This document shows, in pieces, positions 6,164 through 12,423 of a DNA stretch of 16,591 nucleotides (position 1 is the first letter of the stretch; every line of letters begins with the position of its first letter). The DNA is from DSUN01 sp035527715 (lineage in GTDB: Bacteria > Planctomycetota > PUPC01 > DSUN01): positions 1 to 16,591 of the forward strand of contig DATKZY010000264.1 of the NCBI GenBank assembly GCA_035527715.1. The letters are read 5' to 3'. The notes beneath the pieces are model-generated. The model had not been told where the DNA came from and ran no database searches. It worked only from the letters and a program-made list of their open reading frames with translations. Made by a program: the position numbers and the translations under genes.

Positions 6164-6354
6164 TGGGACGAATGCCTGGCATGAGCCAGTCGTGGTGGTG
6201 CAGCGGGAGGCGAACGACGCTAGTTGGGCAACGCGTCCTGCAGAGGTCAATAGCCGCGACTGCGTGGCGATGCACTCAGGCCCTGCGGCGGGCCAGTAAC
6301 CGCCCGCGCGGAAGCTGCGGATGCGCCGGGGCATCTGGTCGGGCGGGTGGCGGA

Positions 6355-7011
6355 TTAGCGGGCCGTGAGGGCCTTGAGCTGGGCGGCGAGCTGAAGAACG
6401 AAGAGGATGGCCCCGATGCTGGCCACGGTGGCGAGCACGAGGTAGGCGGCGTAGGCGATCTTCCGCGCCCTCCCCCACCGCCGCTCGGCCAGCAGCTCCT
6501 CGAGGATGCGGTTCTGCTTGATCTCGCTGGCCTTGACCAGCGCGGTGACCTCGTTGGCACGGCTGAGCGCGGCGGCGACCTCCTCGGAGGGGTTGCCCAT
6601 GCGGGTCCCCGCGAGCTGGGCTTCTAGCCCCTGGCGCGCGGCGCGCTCCTGCGCGAGCTGCTCGCGCAGCGTTCGCAACTCCTCGCGCAACTCGCCAAGC
6701 AGCAGGCGATATCCACCCTCATCGGTCGAGTGACCCGTCGTTGACCGGTCATCGGTCACCGGCCCTGCCACTGGGCGGTCACTGACCTGGGGTGGCTCAG
6801 CGGCGCCGACGTCACGCACCAGCAGCCCCTCGTGGGCGTCGAGGCGCTCCAGCGCGCTGGCAGGAATGAGCTTGACCTCCCGCCCATTGCGAATGCCCAC
6901 CGCCTCCGGCAGCACGCCCCGCTTGATCAGCCGGTAGAGGTACGACCGCGTGACATTGAGCTTCGCAGCCGCTTCCTCCGCGGTCAGCAGTTCTTCGCCG
7001 GGCTCGAGCAT
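6355..7011 (-). CDS. Excisionase-family HTH protein with coiled coil and C-terminal membrane helix
   Basis: The ATG at 7011 is chosen because GGAG lies 7 bases upstream; a GTG two codons earlier is possible. That start gives 218 residues. Residues about 9-58 are a MerR/excisionase-type HTH_17 domain (LTAEEAAAKLNVTRSYLYRL, then KLIPASALERLD), the small DNA-binding fold used by phage Xis and many one-domain regulators. Residues about 68-100 are a Thr/Asp/Ser-rich linker encoded by GGTCAC/GACCGG words. About 104-135 and 147-175 are charged heptad helices (REELRTLREQLAQERAARQG) likely to form a coiled coil. A hydrophobic helix at about 186-207 (AYAAYLVLATVASIGAILFV) would anchor it in the membrane. 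A membrane-tethered HTH_17 protein is not a classic excisionase; it may instead tether DNA or sense a membrane signal. It has no same-strand partner next to it. Confidence 0.7.
   Translation of the reverse strand: MLEPGEELLTAEEAAAKLNVTRSYLYRLIKRGVLPEAVGIRNGREVKLIPASALERLDAHEGLLVRDVGAAEPPQVSDRPVAGPVTDDRSTTGHSTDEGGYRLLLGELREELRTLREQLAQERAARQGLEAQLAGTRMGNPSEEVAAALSRANEVTALVKASEIKQNRILEELLAERRWGRARKIAYAAYLVLATVASIGAILFVLQLAAQLKALTAR
6721..6790. repeat. GGTCAC/GACCGG word cluster inside the HTH gene
   Basis: Repeated words ATCGGTC, TGACCGGTC, ATCGGTCACCGG and GCGGTCACTGACC encode the linker between the HTH domain and coiled coil. ATCGGTCACCGG recurs exactly at about 7219-7230, upstream of the gene. 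Confidence 0.6.
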
Positions 7012-7120
7012 GTGCACTCTCCACGCGGCTCCCTATCATGTCAAATCGGGATCCGGGCCGCAATCTTGAGTGGAAAATGACCGCGCAGTGAAATACCACA
7101 CACCGGACACTGCCGCGCGA

Positions 7121-7225
7121 CTGACCGGTGGCTGGCGAGTCAGTGGCTGACCGGTCGGTTGACCGACGGGTCACTGGTGGGTCACTGGACACTCAACGGT
7201 CAGCGGGGAAGCGGAGGATCGGTCA
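7121..7225. repeat. Upstream cluster of GACCGGT/GGTCACTGG words
   Basis: CTGACCGGTGG, GTCAGTGGCTGACCGGTC, GGTTGACCGACGG, GGTCACTGGTG, GGTCACTGGAC and CAACGGTCAGCGG lie within about 105 bp upstream of the HTH gene. Spacing is irregular, about 10-27 bp. This may be a degenerate GTCAGTG-word micro-repeat, as in many repeat-rich genomes, or multiple binding sites for the HTH protein. Confidence 0.55.
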
Positions 7226-7841
7226 CCGGAGCTGGTTCCACGGGGAACCGATCGCTGGCTGGAGGGCGTAAGTGTTGCTCCAATAGTCTGTTATGGCCCT
7301 GGCTTGCAGCAGCGCGCAAGCGGTTGTCATTCCGAGCGGAGCGACCCGCCTTCGCCAAGGCGTCGGCGGGCGGGGAGCGAAGAGAGGGCAACCTTTCAGG
7401 GGAGGGAGCCACCGTGACGGAGGACACTCCGTTGCCGGAGGTCACTGCCTTGGAAGGTGCTTCGACAAGCTCAGCATGACAACAGGGGGGCGTGCCCCAA
7501 TTCCAGGGGGACGGGCTGGTGAGAAATGCGGGTTGGCGTCCTTCTCCTCTCCGGCCGCCCGGAGGTGGCGGCCGCTCAGCACGGGGCGCAATGGGGCGGC
7601 TGGCCGGGGGTCCTGGTGAGGAATGCGGGGGAGGGGTCGAGAACGAGGAGGAGGGACGAGGACGGGTAGGGCCGAACGCTGGCTGCGCGAGAACCGGGGA
7701 CCATCGTCGGTTGCTGGGAGGACCGGGTGTGCTTGAGTTGGGCGGGTGGTTTCTTGAATACGGGGCGGGGCAGGAACGTCTAGAGGGGCAGGAGGCGAGA
7801 AGGCAGACCGAGGTGAAGAGCGAAGCTAGGAGGCCCTGACG
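7226..7841. other. Gene-free interval upstream of the Tyr/Pro-rich protein
   Basis: Contains the 7325-7481 element. It then has a partly duplicated segment (CTGGTGAGAAATGCGGG near 7517 and CTGGTGAGGAATGCGGG near 7612) and a purine-rich tract (about 7620-7665). A weak promoter-like pair TTGAGT (7733) and GAATAC (7756) has 17-bp spacing. No gene can be supported. Confidence 0.5.
7325..7481. repeat. TGTCATTCC...CAGCATGACA element, copy B
   Basis: Begins TGTCATTCCGAGCGGAGC, carries the internal GGGCAACCTTTCAGGGGA and GGAAGGTGCTTCGACAAG segments seen in copy A, and ends CTCAGCATGACA. It is 157 bp; the interior differs from copy A, while the ends and the ACCTTTCAGGGGA arm are shared. This copy is intergenic. 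Confidence 0.85.
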
Positions 7842-8252
7842 ATGAAGAAACTGGTTGCTGTGGCGCTGGCAGCGGCTCTGGGGCTGGCGGGGACAACTCG
7901 CACGGCTGACGCGGGTGGATGGTATCATTCCCGCCATCACCACAGCCATGCCGGGGACGTGTTGCTTGCCGCGGGCGTCGTGCTGACGGGTCTGGCGGTG
8001 CTGGATGCCGTGCTGTCGCCGGAGCCGCGGGTGGTGTACACGCAACCGGCCGTGGTGTACAGCCCGCCTCCGGCCTACTACACGCCTCCGCCCGTCGTGT
8101 ACGCGCCGCCCCCCGTGTACTACTCGCGACCCGTGGTGCTGCCGCCGGTGTGCCGCCCGATGCACGTGGCGCCCCGCGTGATCTATCAGCAGCCGGCCTA
8201 CCGTCCCGCTCCGCGGCCGGCGTATCCGTACGGCGGCTACCGGCGCCGGTAG
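7842..8252 (+). CDS. Secreted Tyr/Pro-rich protein with His cluster
   Basis: A 136-residue protein. It has a signal peptide (MKKLVAVALAAALGLAGTTR, cleavage near ADAGG at about 24). A His-rich patch (HSRHHHSH, about 29-36) follows, then a hydrophobic helix (DVLLAAGVVLTGLAVLDAVL, 39-58). The tail (60-136) is dominated by VVYxxP, YYTPPP and YAPPPVYYSRP units. Such Tyr/Pro tails are known in outer-membrane-attached or glycine-zipper-like envelope proteins, but no family with known function is recognised. The His cluster could bind metal. AGGAGG is 9 bases before the ATG. It stands alone; the next gene downstream has its own promoter. Function unassigned. Confidence 0.75.
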   Translation: MKKLVAVALAAALGLAGTTRTADAGGWYHSRHHHSHAGDVLLAAGVVLTGLAVLDAVLSPEPRVVYTQPAVVYSPPPAYYTPPPVVYAPPPVYYSRPVVLPPVCRPMHVAPRVIYQQPAYRPAPRPAYPYGGYRRR

Positions 8253-8294
8253 TCGTGGGGGAAGGGGAGGGGAGCCAGGGAAGATGGAGACCCA

Positions 8295-8323
8295 TCCGCC
8301 CAGGGCCAGACGCTCTGGGCGGA
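8295..8323. terminator. Perfect 9-bp hairpin after the Tyr/Pro-rich gene
   Basis: TCCGCCCAG (8295-8303) and CTGGGCGGA (8315-8323) pair perfectly with an 11-base loop, 43 bp after the stop. No T-run follows, so a rho-independent role is uncertain. Confidence 0.4.
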
Positions 8324-8346
8324 CTCATTATGGGGGGTGCGAGGGC

Positions 8347-8375
8347 TTGCTGTGGCGCGTGGGTTCGTGTAGAAT
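8347..8375 (+). promoter_or_regulatory. Sigma70-type promoter for the small Cys-containing protein
   Basis: TTGCTG (8347-8352), a 17-bp spacer and TAGAAT (8370-8375), the same -10 sequence as at 4454. It is 78 bp upstream of the GTG start at 8454. Confidence 0.7.
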
Positions 8376-8453
8376 TGGGGGAAGAGGGCCGCCGAATGGG
8401 TCCGCCGTGTTGGCGGCCGCGGCGGCTCTTGTGTCCCCGAAAGGAGGACTGGC

Positions 8454-8789
8454 GTGAAGAAGGCATTGGTGGTGTTGGCAGCAGTCGGAGTGGTGTTCGC
8501 GCTGTGGGGCCTCAGCGTGGCCGCCGTAGACGAGGTGCAGGAGCTGAAGGGCGACGCGGGCTGCGCGATGTGCGCCTTCAAGAGCGGCGGGTGCGCCGCC
8601 GCCGTGAAGATCGGCGACGATGTGTTCGCCCTCAAGGCGTCGGACAAGGCGTCCAATGCGACGAAGGAGTTGATCGCCAGCTTCAAGGGCGCCGCGAAGA
8701 CGACGAAGGTGGCGATCAAGGGCGTCGTGAAGGACAAGGCGGTCATCGCCGACGAGGTGACGAAGGTTGAGGAGAAGAAGGAGGAGTAG
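8454..8789 (+). CDS. Small secreted Cys-motif protein, DUF6370-like
   Basis: A 111-residue protein starting at GTG, preceded by a strong AAAGGAGG. The signal peptide runs MKKALVVLAAVGVVFALWGL to about residue 23. The mature part opens with ELKGDAGCAMCAFKSGGCAA (about 29-48). There the C-x2-C plus a third Cys, followed by AAVKIGDDVFALKA, resembles small DUF6370-type proteins of planctomycetes, where ExxCxxC-x(n)-C precedes a short beta hairpin. The family's function is unknown; a metal or redox role is a guess. The C-terminal half is Lys/Val/Ala repetitive (KTTKVAIKGVVKDKAVIADE), with a KVEEKKEE end. It is monocistronic, between its own promoter and a strong terminator. Confidence in the gene is high; the family match is tentative. 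Confidence 0.8.
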   Translation: MKKALVVLAAVGVVFALWGLSVAAVDEVQELKGDAGCAMCAFKSGGCAAAVKIGDDVFALKASDKASNATKELIASFKGAAKTTKVAIKGVVKDKAVIADEVTKVEEKKEE

Positions 8790-8816
8790 TCCTCCCGTTG
8801 TCTCCATAGAGCTTGA

Positions 8817-8850
8817 AGGCCCGAGGAGTTGCTCCTCGGGCTTTCCTTTT
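8817..8850 (+). terminator. Rho-independent terminator
   Basis: GCCCGAGGAG-TTG-CTCCTCGGGC is a perfect 10-bp stem (8819-8841) with a 3-base loop, followed by TTTCCTTTT. It lies 29 bp after the stop of the small Cys-motif gene and is the clearest terminator in the window. Confidence 0.9.
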
Positions 8851-8889
8851 GGCCCGGGGGGAGTACGCCGGCGACGCGTAGGGGAGGTC

Positions 8890-9005
8890 TGTCATTCCGA
8901 GCCTGTCGAGGAACCCTTCGCAGGAGCATGCCAGCGTGGCCGGAGCACGCTTCACGCTCCGCGCCATGCCCCCGTGAAAGGTGCTTCGACAAGCTCAGCA
9001 TGACA
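8890..9005. repeat. TGTCATTCC...CAGCATGACA element, copy C
   Basis: Begins TGTCATTCCGAGCCTGTCGA and ends GTGAAAGGTGCTTCGACAAG followed by CTCAGCATGACA; 116 bp. The left ACCTTTCAGGGGA arm is missing while the right-hand part is kept. It lies between the terminator at 8850 and the 3' end of the cytochrome gene. Confidence 0.85.
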
Positions 9006-9059
9006 GCCAGGGCGGGCGTGGAAGTCATCGGGGGAGGGCACATGCCGAGGGGCGGGGCC

Positions 9060-11252
9060 TCAGGGGCTCACGGCCTTGCCGATGGGGTGGCGGGCCTTGG
9101 GGAGGGCGGTGCGGTAGTCGAAGTCGGGGTCGTTGGCGTCGTCGTGGCAGGATCGGCAGATGGGGAGGACGGTGCACTCGGGGCAGTTGCCGCCGAGCTT
9201 GAGGATGGCACGGGGCTTCTTCGGGTCGTCGGCGTGGGCCTTGCCGGGGCCGTGGCAGGCCTCGCAGCCGACTCCTCCCATTTCGGATTTGCCCGCATCA
9301 GCGGGATAGCCGCCGGGGCGGGCGTAGCCGGTGGTGTGGCAGCGGAGGCACTCGGGCCTGGCGAGGCCGACGACGCCGCGCTTGTGGCGGGGGACGCTCC
9401 AGTTGTCGGGCGCCGGCTTCCTGAGGAGTTCCAGGGCTTTGGCGTGGCGGCCGTCCTTGAGCGCCGCGTACTCCGTGGGATGGCACTTGGCGCACGCGGC
9501 GGAGCCGACGTAGGGGGTGTCGGGGTCGAACAGGGTGTCGCGGGCGCCGGCGCACAGGCGGCGGAGGCGCTCCTCGCGCTCGGCGCGAGGGAGCTTGAGG
9601 AGCTCGGCCCGCTGGTCGTGGAGGACGCGCTGGCGATACGTGGCGAAGTCGAACCGGGGCGAGTGCGGGGGGTCGTGGCAGAAGAGGCAGGCATCGGCCT
9701 TCAGGGGGGCCTTGGGCGGCGAGGGGGGCAGGCCGTCGCGCGGCACGACGCGGGGCGGGAGGTTCTGGGTGAACGCGGCGCAGCCGTTCTGGCCGTGGCA
9801 GGTCTCGCACTGGACGTTGGCGAGCTGAGGCGTCCTGGCCATTGAGAAGAAGCCGCCCTGGGCGTGGCCGACGACGTGGCAGCGGACGCACTCGGGGTCG
9901 CTCTCCTTGCCGAGGCGGACCAGGCTCTCCCACGCGCAGGCGTGGCGGGTGAGGGTCCAGTCGGCGTGCTGGCGCGGGTGGCAGATGCGACAGGCCTGGT
10001 CGCCGCTGTAGACGCCACGCTCGAGCAGCGGCCGCACGGGCAGGCCGAGGAGGGCCGAGATCTCCATCTGGAGGAGCGCGGGGGTCTGGAGGGAGAAGTC
10101 GCGGTGTCGGAACCGGACGCGGCCGTCGGGGCCGACGACGAAGGTGTCGGGCACGGTGCCGCGGTAGCGGAGGGCAGTGCGGAGCGCCCAGTGCGGGTCG
10201 GCGGCCGTGGGGAAGGGGTGGCCGCGCTCCTCGGCCAGGGCCTTGAGCGCGTCGCCCGCCGTGTCGGTGCAGACGGCGAGGACGTCGAGCCAGGGCGGCT
10301 GCTTGCGTGCGGCGGGGCCGAGGTCGCGGTAGGCGCGCCCGAGGTAGGTGAGGAGGTCCTTGCACCGCGGGCAGTCGCGCGCGAAGAGGGTGAGGACGAG
10401 GACGCGGCCCGCGTAGTCGCCGAGGGAACGCTTCGTGCCCGTGGTGTCGGTGACGGCGAAGGGTGGGGCAGGGGGGTGATCGCCGAGAAGGGGGTCCACG
10501 TCGGCCGGCGGCTCGATGTCGAATCGGCGGAGGATGCGGCGGAACAGGTAGTCGGCGGGGTCGGGCGCCTTGTCGGCGTAGCGGGGGAAGATCGGGCGGT
10601 CGGCGTCGCCTGCGGCGATCTCGAAGGGGTAGAAGGCGGGGAGCTGGTCGAGGCGGCTCATGCCCCAGGCGAGCGTGTAGCGCTCGACGATGGCCGCGTC
10701 GGGGTCCAGCACGCAGGGGAAGGTGGCGCCGAGCCTGTCGAGATGGGCCTTCGCGAGCTTGGCCAGCTCGGGGCCTTTCGGCCGCTGCGCCGGGATGCGT
10801 CGGGCGGAGAGGGGGGTGTAGCCTGGGGGGACGGCGACGCCGACGACATCGAGGTTGAGGGCGTGGCGTCCCGCGTGAAGGCGTTGGGCGATGCGCGTGC
10901 CGGTGTCGGAGGCCGCCGCGGTGGGGTCGAAGAGACAGACGAGGATGCGGTGGTGGGCGTTGCGCTCGGCGAAGTCGAAGGTCCAGCCGTCGAGGGTCTC
11001 GCCCCGGAAGGCCAGCGGGTTCTTCGTTCTCGCACTTCGGATTCCGGGCTTTGGGTTGGGGGCGGGGGGCTTGAGGGGCTCGAGGCCGGCGGCGCTGCCG
11101 TCGTCGGTCGAGCAGGCGGGGAGCAGCAAAGCTATGAGCCAGAGCGTGGCTGCCGCAACGCGTAATCCGTAATCCGTAATCCGTAACAGGAAGCGTGCAA
11201 CGTGGCGCCGGCCCGGGCGCGCGGCGACGCTCGCTCTTGTCTGGTTACGCAT
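9060..11252 (-). CDS. Lipoprotein fusing two thioredoxin-like domains to an octaheme cytochrome c
   Basis: 730 residues. Hydrophobic stretch 33-46 ends in the lipobox LLLPAC, lipid-anchored Cys 47. Residues about 82-235 are an AhpC/TlpA-like fold with no CxxC pair (DPTAAASD at that place), so this first domain is probably redox-dead. Residues about 258-405 are a second redoxin/TlpA domain with the active pair DCPRCK (Cys 294, 297). Residues 420-703 hold eight CxxCH haem sites, with Cys at 421, 455, 482, 522, 587, 635, 663 and 699. Two groups of four repeat a cytochrome c554-like order (SGDQACRICH and VGSAACAKCH openings; CETCHG and CEACHG third sites). An extra CPEC at 690-693 lacks His. Likely role: periplasmic electron transfer to or from a thiol or substrate; the partner is unknown. 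The stop of the repressor gene is 13 bp upstream, and the ATG itself lies in a repeat arm with no ribosome-binding site, so the true start is uncertain. Confidence 0.85.
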   Translation of the reverse strand: MRNQTRASVAARPGRRHVARFLLRITDYGLRVAAATLWLIALLLPACSTDDGSAAGLEPLKPPAPNPKPGIRSARTKNPLAFRGETLDGWTFDFAERNAHHRILVCLFDPTAAASDTGTRIAQRLHAGRHALNLDVVGVAVPPGYTPLSARRIPAQRPKGPELAKLAKAHLDRLGATFPCVLDPDAAIVERYTLAWGMSRLDQLPAFYPFEIAAGDADRPIFPRYADKAPDPADYLFRRILRRFDIEPPADVDPLLGDHPPAPPFAVTDTTGTKRSLGDYAGRVLVLTLFARDCPRCKDLLTYLGRAYRDLGPAARKQPPWLDVLAVCTDTAGDALKALAEERGHPFPTAADPHWALRTALRYRGTVPDTFVVGPDGRVRFRHRDFSLQTPALLQMEISALLGLPVRPLLERGVYSGDQACRICHPRQHADWTLTRHACAWESLVRLGKESDPECVRCHVVGHAQGGFFSMARTPQLANVQCETCHGQNGCAAFTQNLPPRVVPRDGLPPSPPKAPLKADACLFCHDPPHSPRFDFATYRQRVLHDQRAELLKLPRAEREERLRRLCAGARDTLFDPDTPYVGSAACAKCHPTEYAALKDGRHAKALELLRKPAPDNWSVPRHKRGVVGLARPECLRCHTTGYARPGGYPADAGKSEMGGVGCEACHGPGKAHADDPKKPRAILKLGGNCPECTVLPICRSCHDDANDPDFDYRTALPKARHPIGKAVSP

Positions 11253-11270
11253 TACGGATTACGCATTACG
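11161..11270. repeat. Inverted-repeat element with heptamer arms at a gene junction
   Basis: Arm 11161-11187 is CGTAATC three times plus CGTAAC. Arm 11244-11270 is its complement at 25 of 27 positions, a run of TTACGNA heptamers. The 56-bp interior is GC-rich. On the minus strand the outer arm supplies the TAA stop of the repressor gene and the ATG of the cytochrome gene. The inner arm encodes RITDYGLR in the cytochrome signal region. Confidence 0.85.
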
Positions 11271-12210
11271 GGTAGATGGTGGCGATGACCTTCTGGAGCC
11301 TGCGGACCTGCGAGCGCTGAAGCATCATGTCCGCGGCGGCGGTGGGGTTGGTGGAGACCAGGCGCACGCGGCCGCTGGTTTCGAAGTGGATGAGCTTGAA
11401 GTAGCTCTTGCCCTCGACGGTCTGGCAGATGGCCGGCTCGCCGCTGCGCGGCGTTCGTTCGGGGTCCACCACGATGGTGGTGCCGGGCGGGCACATGGGC
11501 ATCATGCTGTCGCCGCTGATGCGAAGGGCGTAGGCTTGGTGGCCCGCGCCGGGCCATCGCGGGATGGGCTCCTCGCCGGGCAGCCCCGCGCCGGTGGGGA
11601 GGCCGGCATCGGTGAAAGCGACATCGGTTTCGCCTGCGGCCACGTAGCCGATCACCGGGATGTCGGGCTGGGAGAGGATGCCGGCGCCCGCGCCGGCGGG
11701 GCCGACGGCGGCCATGAGGGCGTTGAGGGCCGAGGCGAGGCGCGCGGGCGGCGCGCTGGCGAGCCGGCTCGTGGCGGCGCCGGCGTCGCCCTCTTCCGCG
11801 GTCACGGCGGCGTAGAGGTCCGCGAGCAGGCTGTCCTGCGCGAGGAGCTGCTGGACGGCTTCGGGCAGGGGCTGGCCTTCGGTGGCGAGGCCGGAGAGCA
11901 TTTTGACGAGCAGCTCTCCCGCGGCGGAGCGGAGCGTGTTCACGTCGCCGTCGAGCTCCTCGATCTTCGAGCGGGCCTCCGAGCGGGCGCGCTCGCGCAC
12001 CGCGAGGTCAATGAGATGCTGGCGCTCGGCGGGGTTGACGCCGAGTGCCTCGGCGATCTGCTCCACGCGCCGCTGGGGCGCCGGCTTGGAGTGGCCGTGA
12101 ACGAGTTGGCCAATGTAGCTCTTCGTCACGCCGATCCGGCGGGCCAGCTCCGAGTACTGCACGTTGCGCGCGCGGCACAGAACGTCCAGGTAGTCGCGGA
12201 ACGTCTCCAT
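11266..12210 (-). CDS. XRE-S24 self-cleaving repressor (CI/LexA-like)
   Basis: ATG 12210 is chosen because AGGAGAAGTG lies directly upstream; this gives 314 residues. Residues about 5-60 are an XRE helix-turn-helix (YSELARRIGVTKSYIGQLVH). Residues 61-180 are a helical and Ala-rich linker. Residues about 184-310 are a peptidase S24 domain: the cleavage region PVIGYVAAGE resembles LexA's PLIGRVAAGE, with the Ala 192-Gly 193 bond; the nucleophile is Ser 235 in SGDSMMP; the Lys base is 272 in SYFKLIHF. All catalytic parts are present, so RecA-stimulated self-cleavage during DNA damage is expected, as known for lambda CI and LexA. Its own sigma70 promoter faces away from that of the malectin gene. 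The natural target could be either divergent promoter or the phage-like operon at 13987. The cytochrome gene lies 13 bp downstream on the same strand. Confidence 0.85.
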   Translation of the reverse strand: METFRDYLDVLCRARNVQYSELARRIGVTKSYIGQLVHGHSKPAPQRRVEQIAEALGVNPAERQHLIDLAVRERARSEARSKIEELDGDVNTLRSAAGELLVKMLSGLATEGQPLPEAVQQLLAQDSLLADLYAAVTAEEGDAGAATSRLASAPPARLASALNALMAAVGPAGAGAGILSQPDIPVIGYVAAGETDVAFTDAGLPTGAGLPGEEPIPRWPGAGHQAYALRISGDSMMPMCPPGTTIVVDPERTPRSGEPAICQTVEGKSYFKLIHFETSGRVRLVSTNPTAAADMMLQRSQVRRLQKVIATIYP

Positions 12211-12244
12211 CACTTCTCCTCTGTGTCTCCCCGTTCGTAAGTGT

Positions 12245-12272
12245 ATTGTAGCACTGGACGGAGCGCTGTCAA
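12245..12272 (-). promoter_or_regulatory. Sigma70-type promoter of the repressor gene
   Basis: On the minus strand: TTGACA (12272-12267), a 16-bp spacer and TACAAT (12250-12245). An A/T run lies just upstream of the -35 box. It is 34 bp before the repressor ATG. Confidence 0.8.
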
Positions 12273-12310
12273 GTAAAAAATCGCGCGGCACGTCCCGGGC
12301 AGTTTTAGCC

Positions 12311-12339
12311 TTGACGCCGCCCTGTGAGGGCGCTATACT
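12311..12339 (+). promoter_or_regulatory. Sigma70-type promoter of the malectin PEP-CTERM gene, with a dyad in the spacer
   Basis: TTGACG (12311-12316), a 17-bp spacer and TATACT (12334-12339). The spacer contains the perfect dyad CGCCCT-GTG-AGGGCG (12318-12332), a good position for a repressor site. It is divergent from the repressor promoter about 39 bp away. Confidence 0.75.
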
Positions 12340-12423
12340 CGTGCACGTCCTCAGGGCCGGCGCGCCCCGCGTTGCCGGCGGACCGTTCAGCGTGGGGTTT
12401 CTTTCTCACGGGGGTTATTACCA

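Larger units (their letters stand above)
5457..6354. other. Gene-free interval between initiator and excisionase-like gene
   Basis: No convincing gene is visible in about 900 bp; open frames of about 215 codons on both strands show no family features, contain repeat translations and lack ribosome-binding sites. Visible structure: a GGGTCATA/TATGACCC dyad in a locally AT-rich spot (5522-5549), a CCCGCGG/CCGCGGG dyad (5632-5656), and a palindromic repeat at 6118-6163. This could hold phage regulatory DNA or a small RNA, but nothing proves it. Confidence 0.5.

Noticed and set aside
5628..6299. About 215-codon open frames on both strands between initiator and HTH gene
   Set aside because: Compositionally odd, partly repeat translation, no family motif, no ribosome-binding site; listed as gene-free.
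7733..7761. Promoter TTGAGT-17-GAATAC before the Tyr/Pro-rich gene
   Set aside because: The -10 box is poor and the region is purine-rich; mentioned only as weak.
9168..9192. Ninth haem site at the CPEC motif (residues 690-693) of the cytochrome
   Set aside because: The motif is CPECT, lacking the His of CxxCH; it may be a disulfide or metal pair.
8829..9845. 338-codon plus-strand open frame across a repeat and the cytochrome 3' end
   Set aside because: Its first part is translated TGTCATTCC element and the rest is antisense of the cytochrome gene.
9864..11165. 433-codon plus-strand open frame
   Set aside because: It is antisense to the cytochrome gene, whose haem motifs and domain order are unmistakable; the antisense product is low-complexity Gly/Val/Glu.
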